DNA from: UMGS1519 sp050951005
GTDB taxonomy: Bacteria > Actinomycetota > Coriobacteriia > Coriobacteriales > Eggerthellaceae
Length of the DNA stretch: 64,000 nt
Direction: 5' to 3'
NCBI GenBank assembly: GCA_050951005.1
Contig: JBMNIP010000002.1
Span: 434,001 to 498,000 of the forward strand
Part shown: one piece after another, positions 16,713 through 25,837 of the stretch
Position numbering within the stretch: the first letter of the stretch is position 1
Layout: every line of letters begins with the position of its first letter
Program-made: the position numbers and the translations under genes
The notes under the pieces: generated by a model
Database searches by the model: none
Seen by the model: only the letters and a program-made list of their open reading frames with translations
Told to the model about the DNA's origin: nothing

Positions 16713-18237
16713 GGCTTTCCTCTCGGGTCTCGCGTCGGATTCCCCGGCGGGTGCGTTCACCCTTGTCGCGGTCCTTCGACTCATCATGCTTCTTCTCGCG
16801 TGTCTCATCATATAACGGAATGTTGATGGTGAACGTGGAGCCTTCGCCCTTCTTACCTTCCACACGAACCCAGCCGTTATGGCGGTCGACGATCTCCTTG
16901 ACCACCGACAGGCCCACGCCCAGACCTCCTTGCGCACGGTTGCGTCCGGCATCGGCACGCCAGAAACGGGCGAACACCATCTTGGCCTCCTCCGGCGAAA
17001 GCCCGATGCCCGTGTCGGCCACCGAGATCTCGGCCATGCTCTGGCTCTTGCGCACGGTAACGGTGATGGTGCCCTCCTCGGTATAGCGCACCGCGTTGGA
17101 GATAAGGTTCGCCGTTGCTTGGCGCAGCATGTCCGGATCGCCATAGACGTACACGTCGGGCTCCCGGTTGAAAACCAGGTTCAAACCCGAATCGCGCACG
17201 AAAGCCTCATGGGTCGACACGATGGTCTCGATCAAATCGCCCAAGTTGAGCTTCTGCTTGTTCATGGGAATCTTGCGGTTCTCCAAGCGTGAGAGCTTCA
17301 GCAGCGCATCCACGAGACGGCTTAAACGCTGCACCTCGGCATTGACGGTGCCCAGGCGTTCAGCATCGGGTTCGAACACGCCATCGACCATGGCCTCGAC
17401 GGTAGACTGGATGGCCATCAACGGAGTCCGCAGCTCATGGGCGACATCGGTGGTCAAGCGCCGCTCCATCTCGCGATCCTTCTCGATGGCATCGGCCATC
17501 TTGTCGAAGGTTTCGCCCAAACGGGAAATCTCATCGTCTCCGCTCAAGCGCGTGCGGGCCGTCAGGTCTCCTTCCTTCAGCGCGCGCGCCGTCCGCGTGA
17601 TACGGTTCACCGGGCGCACGATATTGCGTGACATCACCCGGCTGATCACCAGGGAGATGATAACGGCGAGGACCAGAGCCACCAGCATGGCCCGATAGGA
17701 TTCATTGCGGAAATCGCGATCGGCTTGGGTCAGCAGCGTGTTCGATCCGTACACCCACACTTCCACGTAGCCGATCGAGCCGTCTTTCGTGTTGATGTCG
17801 GAACGAACCGAGCTGCTGTCGGGCCGGGAAGCCAACGGTGCGTCATCGTTGGAATAGACTGAACGATCGGTATCGTAGCGCACCGTGCCATCCTGGTCGA
17901 CGATGCGCACCCCCAGATTCTTGTTCAGCTTTGCCGCAGAACTGGCAGGCGCAAGCACGCGCGACGACCAGTTGCCGGCATCCTCGTAGTTCTCCGCAAC
18001 CTGCGATGCAGTGGTATCGGCCAGCGACTGCAGATTATCGTGGGTATACGATTGGAAGTGCCCGCTCCACACAATGGAGAGCACGCCGAATGAGACCAGG
18101 ATGGTCATGACGGAGACAAGCGCAAACGAAACCGCCAGGCGCGTGGAATATTTCCAGCTCTTCCACGGTTTCGACCGGCGGTCTCGTTTCTTTTTCTTCC
18201 TGTTCTCCTGTGTTTGAGTAGTTGTATCGGCTGGCAC
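16705..18237 (-). CDS. Sensor histidine kinase (HAMP, HisKA, HATPase)
   Basis: A 510-residue membrane histidine kinase. A basic cytoplasmic N-terminus is followed by a first membrane helix (about residues 32-55), an extracytoplasmic sensor region (about 56-185), a second helix (186-208), a HAMP linker, the H-box TTDVAHELRTPL near 270, the N-box NLISNAVRYTEEG near 387, and the DTGIGLSPEEA and GGLGVGLSVV G-boxes. The last 35 residues are very charged. It lies after its response regulator and resembles the MprB/BaeS type of envelope-stress kinases, though the signal is unknown. Its 3' end overlaps purC. Confidence 0.93.
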   Translation of the reverse strand: MPADTTTQTQENRKKKKRDRRSKPWKSWKYSTRLAVSFALVSVMTILVSFGVLSIVWSGHFQSYTHDNLQSLADTTASQVAENYEDAGNWSSRVLAPASSAAKLNKNLGVRIVDQDGTVRYDTDRSVYSNDDAPLASRPDSSSVRSDINTKDGSIGYVEVWVYGSNTLLTQADRDFRNESYRAMLVALVLAVIISLVISRVMSRNIVRPVNRITRTARALKEGDLTARTRLSGDDEISRLGETFDKMADAIEKDREMERRLTTDVAHELRTPLMAIQSTVEAMVDGVFEPDAERLGTVNAEVQRLSRLVDALLKLSRLENRKIPMNKQKLNLGDLIETIVSTHEAFVRDSGLNLVFNREPDVYVYGDPDMLRQATANLISNAVRYTEEGTITVTVRKSQSMAEISVADTGIGLSPEEAKMVFARFWRADAGRNRAQGGLGVGLSVVKEIVDRHNGWVRVEGKKGEGSTFTINIPLYDETREKKHDESKDRDKGERTRRGIRRETREESHE

Positions 18238-18271
18238 GGTATCCCTTATCTATCGGGGCAAACAGGACAGG

Positions 18272-19012
18272 TTACTTATCTTCTTGCGCCTGCTGCTCTT
18301 CCTGCTGGGGATTCTTGGAAGGATCCTCGAAGCGGTAGCCGACGCCATGGACGGTGTGCAGCCACTTCGGATGGCGCGGATTGTCACCGATCTTGGCGCG
18401 CAGGTTTTTCACATGGCTGTCGATGGTGCGCTCATAGCCCTCGAAATCGTAGCCAAGGACCTTTTCCACCAGCTCCATACGGGTATACACGCGGCCCGGA
18501 TAGCGAGACAACGTGGTCAGCAGCTTGAATTCGGAAGCCGTCAGGTCCACTTCCTTGCCGGCAACCATGACCTTGTGGCCGGAAACGTCGATGGTCAGAT
18601 CGCCAAAGGTCAGCACTTCACGCTGCGGCTCGGAATCCGCGTGTACACGGCGCAGCAGCGCACGGACGCGGGCAACGAGCTCGCGCGGGCTGAAGGGCTT
18701 TACCAGGTAGTCGTCGGCACCGAGCTCCAGGCCGATGATGCGGTCCTCGACTTCGCCCTTGGCCGTCAGCATGATAATGGGCACATCGGACTTGTCGCGG
18801 ATGATCCGGCAGACGCGCTCGCCGGGAACACGCGGCAGCATCAGGTCCAGGATAACCAGGTCGAAATGGTGCTTAGCGAACTCGTCGAGGGCTTCCTGCC
18901 CATCGCCGACCGCCGACACCCAATAGTTCTCGCGTTCCAGATAAGCAGCCACGGCATCACGAATCGTCTTCTCGTCCTCGACGAGCAAGATACGGCGCGT
19001 TTCATTTGCCAT
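18272..19012 (-). CDS. OmpR-family response regulator
   Basis: A 246-residue regulator. The receiver domain has the acidic pair in LLVEDEK near 10-14, the phospho-accepting Asp in VILDLMLP near 54, and the TAK/KPF residues. The C-terminal winged helix (about 133-230) ends with the HTVHGVGYRFE signature. It should bind direct repeats and act with the kinase gene 34 bp downstream. A glutamine/glutamate-rich tail follows. It is first in the RR-HK-purC transcript and divergent from the Tat-type exported protein. Confidence 0.95.
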   Translation of the reverse strand: MANETRRILLVEDEKTIRDAVAAYLERENYWVSAVGDGQEALDEFAKHHFDLVILDLMLPRVPGERVCRIIRDKSDVPIIMLTAKGEVEDRIIGLELGADDYLVKPFSPRELVARVRALLRRVHADSEPQREVLTFGDLTIDVSGHKVMVAGKEVDLTASEFKLLTTLSRYPGRVYTRMELVEKVLGYDFEGYERTIDSHVKNLRAKIGDNPRHPKWLHTVHGVGYRFEDPSKNPQQEEQQAQEDK

Positions 19013-19251
19013 CGTGCGTCACTCCTTCTCATATCAGGTTGAAAGGACCGCACAGCGCAGGTGCCGCACGGTCGTTCATCGGTACTTTTGCATGTTTGGG
19101 TTTATTGTAGCAATTGCGCTGAAGAGACGCTTAAAGCCCCTGCCAAATGACACAATAACCGTGCAAAATAACGCAGCGCTCCTACCAGCCGCTATCGATC
19201 CGACAGATGCAGTGCTGCCCGTTCAGCAATCAGTTCGAAGGAAGCCCGTCC

Positions 19252-20721
19252 GTGCCGACAAGACGCCGCAGCAATATTCCGGGGAAACGTTCCGTTTCCG
19301 CCCAACGGCGCCGTGCGGCCCGCAAGAATGCAGAAGTGGGGAAAACCTTCGGCCGCAGTGATGCCAAGCCGCGCAATCCGAAAACCAAAGTCGATACGAG
19401 CTTCATGAAGGAATCCCCGAAGTTTGCCGTCGACGGCGAAGGCATGCACATTCCCACCGGCAACAGCGAAGTCGTGCTCACCCGCCGCCAGCTTCTGATC
19501 GGGGCGGGCGTGGTGGCAGGTGTCGCCGCTTTGGGAGTAGGGGCTTCCGCCTACCGCCAATCGAACGAGGATGCAAGCTCGTTCGAAACGCTGACCGTAT
19601 CAACGGATCAGGTAACCACCCTCGACGATTTCACCCAGGTGAAATCCGGCAAAGCCGCTCGGCTGGAAGGATCCTATCGCTTGCCCTATGGCACACTCCT
19701 TTGGTGCAACGGCACCGCACAAGCCGTGTGCCTGCTGCCGACGTCGAAAGCGAAACCCTTGGTGAAAATTGGGCTGCTGGCGCTTTCCAGCGGCACCGTC
19801 ACCACTGTGGTCTCGAAGGCCAAGGGGCAGAGCGAAGGCTTCGAGATCTACGATGCACGCACGAGCGATACCGGATTGATATGGACAGAGGAGAACATCC
19901 TGACCGGTGCCTGGCGTATATATACCGCCCAAATCGGCAACGGAGGCTTGGAAAAGGCCACCAAGGTGGATGAAGGCGACTCGTCGACCCAGACGCCCAC
20001 CATCGCGGCGACGGGTGAGCGCGCTTATTGGCAGATCCTCCCAGCTTCCTCTGACGAGGACAGCGGCGACGAGGGCACCAGCCTGGTGAGGACCACCACG
20101 TTCTCGAACCCGTCTAATGTGCAGACCATCTACACCTATCAGGGAACCCTCGCCTGCGATTTGGCTGTCGGCGAAGGCGGGGTTGTAATCGTGCCCGCGC
20201 ACGAAGGCACCTCGAGCTATCTGCAGCTGACACTCATAGACGAGGGGGGCACCGTGCTCGACGCGCTGACGCTGCCCGTTTCCATGACTCCTCAGAACGT
20301 CGGCTACGGCCCCACCGGGTTCACCTTCACCTTCGCCGACATCTACGATTACGGCGACGGCATCTCGCAGCTCGGCACCTATGCACCCACCGAGAAACCC
20401 GGCAACGGCGATTACAGCCAAGTAAGCTGGTTCCGCTTCGGGCGCACCCCCATGCAGTCGGCTGCTTGGTGCGGTGACCGTCTGATGGTGAAGTCCTCAT
20501 CGACGGTGGCGGGCATCGATTTGGCGAATAAGCAGTACTTCACCTTCTCCCTGAAAAGCGGCGCGGAGGATTATGGGGACTGCCTTGCAAGCGAAGGGTC
20601 GCACGATCGAATCGTCACCTTTCAGAACGTCGACAACACCGAAGCCCAAGAAACGGGGGCAACCAGCTCGACTGGAACGGCGAAATACTGCCTGGCCCGC
20701 GTCTGGAGTATGAAAAACTAG
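19252..20721 (+). CDS. Exported or membrane-anchored beta-rich protein with Tat-like signal
   Basis: A protein of about 489 residues that I can only partly assign. Residues 1 to about 75 are basic (RRR clusters) and cytoplasmic in character. Then LTRRQLLIGAG followed by a hydrophobic stretch forms a Tat-like signal or anchor, an unusually internal position. The rest has alternating short strands with conserved aromatic and glycine residues, and suggests a beta-propeller or similar beta-rich domain facing outward. GTG 19252 is chosen because GAAGGAAG stands 7 bases upstream; an in-frame ATG at 19207 lacks a site. It is divergent from the response regulator and may be part of its regulon. Confidence 0.7.
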   Translation: MPTRRRSNIPGKRSVSAQRRRAARKNAEVGKTFGRSDAKPRNPKTKVDTSFMKESPKFAVDGEGMHIPTGNSEVVLTRRQLLIGAGVVAGVAALGVGASAYRQSNEDASSFETLTVSTDQVTTLDDFTQVKSGKAARLEGSYRLPYGTLLWCNGTAQAVCLLPTSKAKPLVKIGLLALSSGTVTTVVSKAKGQSEGFEIYDARTSDTGLIWTEENILTGAWRIYTAQIGNGGLEKATKVDEGDSSTQTPTIAATGERAYWQILPASSDEDSGDEGTSLVRTTTFSNPSNVQTIYTYQGTLACDLAVGEGGVVIVPAHEGTSSYLQLTLIDEGGTVLDALTLPVSMTPQNVGYGPTGFTFTFADIYDYGDGISQLGTYAPTEKPGNGDYSQVSWFRFGRTPMQSAAWCGDRLMVKSSSTVAGIDLANKQYFTFSLKSGAEDYGDCLASEGSHDRIVTFQNVDNTEAQETGATSSTGTAKYCLARVWSMKN

Positions 20722-20759
20722 CCGCATCGCTGCCAGGATCGGGAGAACGCTGCTGAAAA

Positions 20760-20788
20760 ACGGCATACCCCTTATCGGGGCATGCCGT
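20760..20788 (-). terminator. Terminator of purB
   Basis: A 12-bp stem with one mismatch (ACGGCAT-CCCC paired to GGGG-ATGCCGT) and, on the minus strand, a following TTTTTC tract. It lies between the convergent Tat-type gene and purB. Confidence 0.8.
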
Positions 20789-20817
20789 CGGTCTCGGCTA
20801 CACGTGGATGGCTATTA

Positions 20818-22161
20818 TCAGAACTCCAGATCCTTCAGGCGATCGAAGACGATATCCTTGCGCGTGAGGAAATCCCATGGATCGAAGATCTCATCAAGCT
20901 GTTCTTTTGTCAGCGTGCATTCCCCATCGGCTTCCAAGCGCTCGCGATACGTGGGGCCATCGACGGCGTGCTGGATATCATGCCACGTAGCCATCGCGTT
21001 GCGTTGCACGATAGCATACGCTTCCTCGCGTGTGATGCCCGTATTCACCAGAGCCAACAGCACCTTGCTGGAATAGATGAGACCGCATGTCTTATTCAAG
21101 TTGCGCAGCATGGACTCGGGATAGGTTTGGAGGCCATCCAGAATCCAGATCATCTTCCCATAGATATAGTCGAGAGCGATGAAGCTGTCTGCCAGTGCCG
21201 TGCGCTCGGCGCCGGAGTGGCTGATGTCGCGCTCGAACCAGAGCGCTACGTCGTCGTATCCGACTTGGGCATTTGCCTTGATGACGCGAGCGAGCCCGCA
21301 CACGCGCTCGGCAGTGATGGGATTGCGTTTATGAGGCATGGCAGACGAGCCCTTCTGCCCCTTCTTGAACGGTTCTTCAGCCTCGATGACGTCGCTCTCC
21401 TGCATCAGGCGAACCTGCAGGGCGATCTGCTCGAGGGTTGCAGCGCATGTGGCCATGGCGCTGAAGACCTCCGCATGGCGATCGCGGCAGACCACCTGCG
21501 TCGACAGCGGATCGGGCGTCAAGCCCAGCTTGTCGCAAACATACTGCTCGATGAAGGGATCGATGCTGGAGTATGTCCCAACCGCACCGCTGATGGCTCC
21601 GACGGCAATGCCCTCGCGCGCCTGCTGCAAGCGAATCTGGGAACGCTTCAGGGCTTGGGCCCACATCCCGAACTTCATGCCGAAGGTCATCGGCTCGGCG
21701 TGGATCCCATGCGTGCGGCCGACGCAGAGCGTGTTCTGGAATTCAAAGGCACGGCGCTTGCAGATCTCACCAAGCTGCTTCACATCGTCAAGGAGGATAT
21801 CGATACCCTGGGTGATCTGATAGCACAGTGCAGTGTCGCCAAGATCCGATGAGGTCATGCCATAGTGAACCCAGCGGCTGGGCTTGGGTTGGCCTTCGGG
21901 GACATCGGCATCGATGTACTCGCCCATGCACGTAAGGAACGCGATGACGTCATGGTTGGTAACCGCCTCGATCTCATCAACGCGTTCGGAATTGAAATCG
22001 GCATGTTCCCGGATCCAAGCAGCCTCTTCCTTGGTGATCCCGATATGCCCCAGCTCGGCTTGGGCCTCGCAGGCAAGCACCTCGATTTCCTGCCAGATGG
22101 CGTACTTATTCTCGTTCGTCCAGATCTTCCCCATTTCCGGGCGCGTATACCGTGGAATCAT
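20818..22161 (-). CDS. purB: Adenylosuccinate lyase
   Basis: A 447-residue fumarase-superfamily enzyme that cleaves SAICAR and adenylosuccinate, releasing fumarate in purine synthesis. Signature segments are HYGMTSSDLGDT near residue 97, GRTHGIHAEP near 150 (general-acid histidine) and the flexible loop GQKGSSAMPHKRNPI near 275. Length is normal. PurC, which makes SAICAR, is in a separate transcript about 4 kb away. It ends the minus-strand run that contains the two TrkA genes. Confidence 0.96.
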   Translation of the reverse strand: MIPRYTRPEMGKIWTNENKYAIWQEIEVLACEAQAELGHIGITKEEAAWIREHADFNSERVDEIEAVTNHDVIAFLTCMGEYIDADVPEGQPKPSRWVHYGMTSSDLGDTALCYQITQGIDILLDDVKQLGEICKRRAFEFQNTLCVGRTHGIHAEPMTFGMKFGMWAQALKRSQIRLQQAREGIAVGAISGAVGTYSSIDPFIEQYVCDKLGLTPDPLSTQVVCRDRHAEVFSAMATCAATLEQIALQVRLMQESDVIEAEEPFKKGQKGSSAMPHKRNPITAERVCGLARVIKANAQVGYDDVALWFERDISHSGAERTALADSFIALDYIYGKMIWILDGLQTYPESMLRNLNKTCGLIYSSKVLLALVNTGITREEAYAIVQRNAMATWHDIQHAVDGPTYRERLEADGECTLTKEQLDEIFDPWDFLTRKDIVFDRLKDLEF

Positions 22162-22229
22162 CGCTTCCCTTTCTGACCGATGGTGTTGTCTGCCCCGTAC
22201 GGAAACGCAGGGCAGGACGTCATGCGCAT

Positions 22230-22250
22230 ACGGGTGCCGTCAGCACCCGT
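22230..22250 (-). other. Small hairpin between trkA and purB
   Basis: ACGGGTGC and GCACCCGT pair around a 5-base loop in the 125-bp spacer. No T tract follows on the minus strand, so it is at best a weak terminator or a processing site. Confidence 0.35.
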
Positions 22251-22286
22251 CTCCGATATTACCGCCAAGCGAATCGTCGGGAAAGC

Positions 22287-22961
22287 TTAGCGGTTCTTCA
22301 ATGCCAAACGCACATCCCGGAACCGATCGGTATCGGCGACGATAATCAGGTTCTCCCCCGCATGGACCAGCGTCTGCTTGCCCACGATCTCGGGGCCCTC
22401 GTCGCGGATCACCGCGATGATCAACGTCCCCTCGGGCATCTCGATGTCGCCCACGGCCATGCCCTCCATAGGGTTATGGTGTCCTTTCATGGGTGGGAGC
22501 ACGGTCTCGAACAGGCCGATATTGCCCTGCGTCAGCGTGGATACCGCATTCATGCTGCCGAGCGTTGCCTCTTCTTCGATCAGACGGGCGATCAGCGTAG
22601 TCGAGGAAACGGACTCGATGCCCAGCTTGCGGAAGATACGCAGGTTCTTGGGGCTGTTCACGCGGGCGATGCAGCGTTTGGCGTTGTACACGCGAGAGGA
22701 GATCTCGCAGGCAACCAGATTGCTGTCATCATGACCGGTGGCTGCAACGAATACATCTGCCCGGCCGATATCGGCATCCTCCAGCACCCGCGAATCACAG
22801 CCGTCGCCGCAGAGCACCATGAACTTGCCGCGCAGTTCGACGGCCATCTCGTCCGCGCGCTCCGAATCGCGCTCGATGAGCACGACCTCGTTGCCCTCTT
22901 CCAAGGTGGTGCGAGCCAGATACTCGCCGACTTTGCCGCCGCCGACAATGACGATATACAC
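22287..22961 (-). CDS. trkA: TrkA-type potassium uptake regulatory subunit (copy 1)
   Basis: A 224-residue RCK protein: an NAD-binding Rossmann domain starting YIVIVGGGKVGEYLA with an acidic residue ending strand 2 (LIERD), then a TrkA-C ligand-binding domain (about 140-224). Such subunits sit on the cytoplasmic face of TrkH/KtrB channels and gate K+ flux by nucleotide. It starts 9 bp after a second TrkA gene, and the likely partner channel TrkH is encoded near 38 kb. Confidence 0.92.
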   Translation of the reverse strand: MYIVIVGGGKVGEYLARTTLEEGNEVVLIERDSERADEMAVELRGKFMVLCGDGCDSRVLEDADIGRADVFVAATGHDDSNLVACEISSRVYNAKRCIARVNSPKNLRIFRKLGIESVSSTTLIARLIEEEATLGSMNAVSTLTQGNIGLFETVLPPMKGHHNPMEGMAVGDIEMPEGTLIIAVIRDEGPEIVGKQTLVHAGENLIIVADTDRFRDVRLALKNR

Positions 22962-22970
22962 AAGCGCCCC

Positions 22971-23630
22971 CTACTCCTGGATGTACTGTTTGAATGCAGG
23001 CAGATACTCGTTGCGCAGGCATACGAGAATCGTGTCTCCCTGATACAGGATGCTGTCCGGCGTGGGAATGGAGCTGACCGAACCATCGGCGCGCTCGAAG
23101 GCGACGATCCGCACCCCATGGGGCCGTTCAAGCTCCGAAACGCGAATCGAATTGCGCATCGGGGTATGCAGGTCCAACGTGCAGCGGATGATCTCGCAGT
23201 CGCCGAAGGTCTGCAGATGGTAGCTGTGGCCCGCAACGATCTTGCTGTAGATGGCCTCTGCCACCAGGCGCGTGCCGCAGGCGAAGTCGATGCCCAACAG
23301 CGAGAATGCCCGCTCGTGGCTGGCATTATGCATGCGCGCAACCACATGCGGCACATGATAGAGCTTATCGGCTACCTCGGCGACCATCAGATTCGTATTG
23401 TCCAAGTCGGTCACCGATGCCACCACATCGCAATCCTCGATGCCGGCGCGTACGAGAACATCCTCGTCGAATCCGACGCCCTGGATGGTCGCACCGTTGA
23501 AATCACGGCCGAGATTGGCAAAGGATGCGGCATCGCGGTCGATGACCGTCACGTTGTTGTCGCTTTGCGAGAGCATGTTCGCCAGCTGGGAACCGACCCG
23601 CCCGCAGCCGACGATGATGATATCTGCCAT
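22971..23630 (-). CDS. trkA: TrkA-type potassium uptake regulatory subunit (copy 2)
   Basis: A 219-residue RCK protein with IIIVGCGRVGSQLA at the N-terminus and VIDRD at the end of strand 2, followed by a TrkA-C domain. ATG 23630 follows AAAAGGAGGAG; the longer open frame to 23747 runs into the neighbouring gene. Two adjacent TrkA genes suggest a hetero-oligomeric gating ring or two halves of what is a single tandem protein in Proteobacteria. Confidence 0.92.
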   Translation of the reverse strand: MADIIIVGCGRVGSQLANMLSQSDNNVTVIDRDAASFANLGRDFNGATIQGVGFDEDVLVRAGIEDCDVVASVTDLDNTNLMVAEVADKLYHVPHVVARMHNASHERAFSLLGIDFACGTRLVAEAIYSKIVAGHSYHLQTFGDCEIIRCTLDLHTPMRNSIRVSELERPHGVRIVAFERADGSVSSIPTPDSILYQGDTILVCLRNEYLPAFKQYIQE

Positions 23631-23661
23631 GTCTCCTCCTTTTGGGGAAACAGTATACGCC

Positions 23662-24627
23662 TTACCTCCAGGGATTAACGTCCAGCACCGTCGTACCAGA
23701 GCCGGTGATATCGATGGCCAGCCAATCCAGTTGGCCGGGCTCGGCAAAGATGCCGAACGCCAACGCAGAGAACAGCACGATTAGGCACAGCAACGCCGCA
23801 AACGTCGATCGCCTCGGCCTGAGCAGCGAGACGATCCCGGTGATAGCCGAGACCCCGAGCGTCACCACCACCCATGGATTCTGGAGCAGGGATGCGGACA
23901 GCACGCCAACGGAGACCGCCGTCGCAAACAATCCAAGGACGATAAGCCCTACCCCGTTCACGAGACGTCCGAATGTGGAAAAGAACCGGTTGGGAATCGC
24001 TATCATGCTGATGCCGAGCAGCAAGAAGAACAACGGCAAACACGACATGGATTTCAACTGTGGAGAATTCTTGGTCAGCAGGTAATCGAAGAAGACGGTC
24101 AGCGCGAAAACGGCAACGAGCACCAGGAAAACGACGCTGCGATCGAAATGGGCGGTTCCGCTATCGGCCGGTATTGCACTCGATGCCTGCGCATCGGATG
24201 CAGGCATCGTCCCTTCCTTCTGAACCTGGGAAAGGTAACGGAAGTACGGTGCCGTCGTGGTGCCGTAGCGGGCAACGAACTCACGTGGGGGCAATGGGGG
24301 AATATGCCCGACGCTCAAAGGGGCATCGGCCCGCAAACGACGACCGACCCCCATATGGTCGATGGTTTCGTAACTCAGCTCGCCGTATGCCGTCGAATCG
24401 ACGGTATGCGGCTTCACTTCGAACATGGAGCCATCGTTGCTGCGCAACGGCCATTTCAGATACAGGATCAAGTACACGAAGACGATCAGGCCCAATGAGG
24501 CTATCAGCAGCAGCGCGGCAACCAGGCGCACCGGCAGCGCATCGATGCCGTAGTGCTCGGCAATACCCGCACATACGCCACCGATGACACCGTTGCTGCT
24601 TCGATAGAATCCTGATGAGGAGCCCAC
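23662..24627 (-). CDS. PspC-domain membrane protein
   Basis: A 321-residue protein beginning with a PspC domain (residues about 5-60: FYRSSNGVIGGVCAGIAEHYG and a first membrane helix). A soluble segment of about 100 residues follows, then about five membrane helices (165-300). PspC proteins sense or respond to envelope stress; no pspA or pspF is nearby. The start is a GTG at 24627 with a weak ribosome site. It is first in the run toward trkA and purB. A 14-bp perfect palindrome lies 93 bp upstream. Confidence 0.8.
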   Translation of the reverse strand: MGSSSGFYRSSNGVIGGVCAGIAEHYGIDALPVRLVAALLLIASLGLIVFVYLILYLKWPLRSNDGSMFEVKPHTVDSTAYGELSYETIDHMGVGRRLRADAPLSVGHIPPLPPREFVARYGTTTAPYFRYLSQVQKEGTMPASDAQASSAIPADSGTAHFDRSVVFLVLVAVFALTVFFDYLLTKNSPQLKSMSCLPLFFLLLGISMIAIPNRFFSTFGRLVNGVGLIVLGLFATAVSVGVLSASLLQNPWVVVTLGVSAITGIVSLLRPRRSTFAALLCLIVLFSALAFGIFAEPGQLDWLAIDITGSGTTVLDVNPWR

Positions 24628-24719
24628 GCTAACCGGCCCGTCCTGTCGTTACGCCTTCCTGTTGCATCATCTGCCGCACAGGCCCTTCGTCCATCATGGG
24701 AATCGGCCCGATAACGGCA

Positions 24720-24750
24720 GCGCCATTGTACGTCGAACGTACAATGGCGC
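24720..24750 (-). other. 14-bp perfect inverted repeat between cydB and pspC gene
   Basis: GCGCCATTGTACGT (24720-24733) and its exact complement (24737-24750) are separated by 3 bases. There is no T tract. It may terminate the cydAB transcript, or be an operator for the PspC gene. Confidence 0.6.
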
Positions 24751-24808
24751 CGTCAATCGTTACCCGCCCGTCATCGGCAGGCAATGGGTTCGACGATCTC
24801 AGGGGTTA

Positions 24809-25837
24809 TCAATAGGACTCCCCATTTGCCGGGATACGTCCCCGGAACGTGCGGTACACGATGAAGTGCCAAATAAGCACCAGGGGCACGCCGATGCAGG
24901 CAATGACCGTCATAGCGAGCAGCGCCGTATCGGTAGAAGCCGCCGTCGCGATGGTGATGCTCTGCCCCACCCCGCCCGATGCGAACACGAGCGTCGGGAA
25001 CATAGAGGTTGCCAGAAGCGCGATGAGCATCAGCAGAGATGCTGAGCACAGGATGAAGCCGCGAAGGTCGTCCTTAGCCCCATTCGTGGTGAACAGCGCC
25101 GCCAAAATCAGAACCAGGAACAGGACCGCTGCAGCGATACGCACTACCGTAAGCGGCGGATACATCTCGCCCCAGACCGACGAGACCATGAAGGTGAGGA
25201 TGATGAACACACCTACCGCCAAAGCCGTCAGCGGCATGCGCAGATTGATGCACCGCTCGCGCAGGGTACTGTCCTCCGGCGTCTTCGCCGACAGCCACCA
25301 GGCACCCTGGAGCATGAACAGCAGCAGGCCCAGCACGCCGCACAGCAGCGTGAACGGGGACAGCAAGCCCAGCAGCGGCACACCGCAGTAGTCGCCGTTG
25401 GCATCCATGGGAATGCCCGCGAACACATTGCCGACGGCAACGCCCAGCAGCAGCGCCGGAAGCAGCGAGCCGATGAAGAACAGGGCGTTCCACAGCTTAC
25501 GCCAACCGGGTTTGGGATCGCGGTCGGCATACTCGATGGAAACCGCACGCACGATGAGTCCGAAGAGCACCAACGTGATGGCAAGGTAGAAACCGGAGAA
25601 GGTGGTCGCGTATGCCGCCGGGAACGCAGCGAACAGCGCGCCGCCCGCCGTCAGCAGCCATACCTCGTTGCCGTCCCATACAGGACCTATGGCACGCCGG
25701 ACCATCGCCTGCTCGTCTTCTGTTTTCGCAACGAAGGGACTCAGCACGCCGGCACCCAGATCGAAACCATCAAGGATGAAGTATCCGGCAATCAGCACGA
25801 ATACCAGAAAGAACCACAGCACACCTAAAGCAGTCAT
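24809..25837 (-). CDS. cydB: Cytochrome bd oxidase subunit II
   Basis: A 342-residue membrane protein with about eight helices that pairs with CydA to form the quinol oxidase. The N-terminal FLVFVLIAGYFILDGFDLG and the GPVWDGNEVWLL segment near residue 52 are diagnostic. It starts directly after the cydA stop with no gap. cydC and cydD, needed for assembly in other bacteria, are not adjacent. Confidence 0.96.
   Translation of the reverse strand: MTALGVLWFFLVFVLIAGYFILDGFDLGAGVLSPFVAKTEDEQAMVRRAIGPVWDGNEVWLLTAGGALFAAFPAAYATTFSGFYLAITLVLFGLIVRAVSIEYADRDPKPGWRKLWNALFFIGSLLPALLLGVAVGNVFAGIPMDANGDYCGVPLLGLLSPFTLLCGVLGLLLFMLQGAWWLSAKTPEDSTLRERCINLRMPLTALAVGVFIILTFMVSSVWGEMYPPLTVVRIAAAVLFLVLILAALFTTNGAKDDLRGFILCSASLLMLIALLATSMFPTLVFASGGVGQSITIATAASTDTALLAMTVIACIGVPLVLIWHFIVYRTFRGRIPANGESY

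Noticed and set aside
15840..17144. purC read as a longer 434-residue protein
   Set aside because: The extra 144 N-terminal residues are an out-of-frame translation of the histidine kinase gene; ATG 16712 has a good ribosome site and the conserved PurC start.
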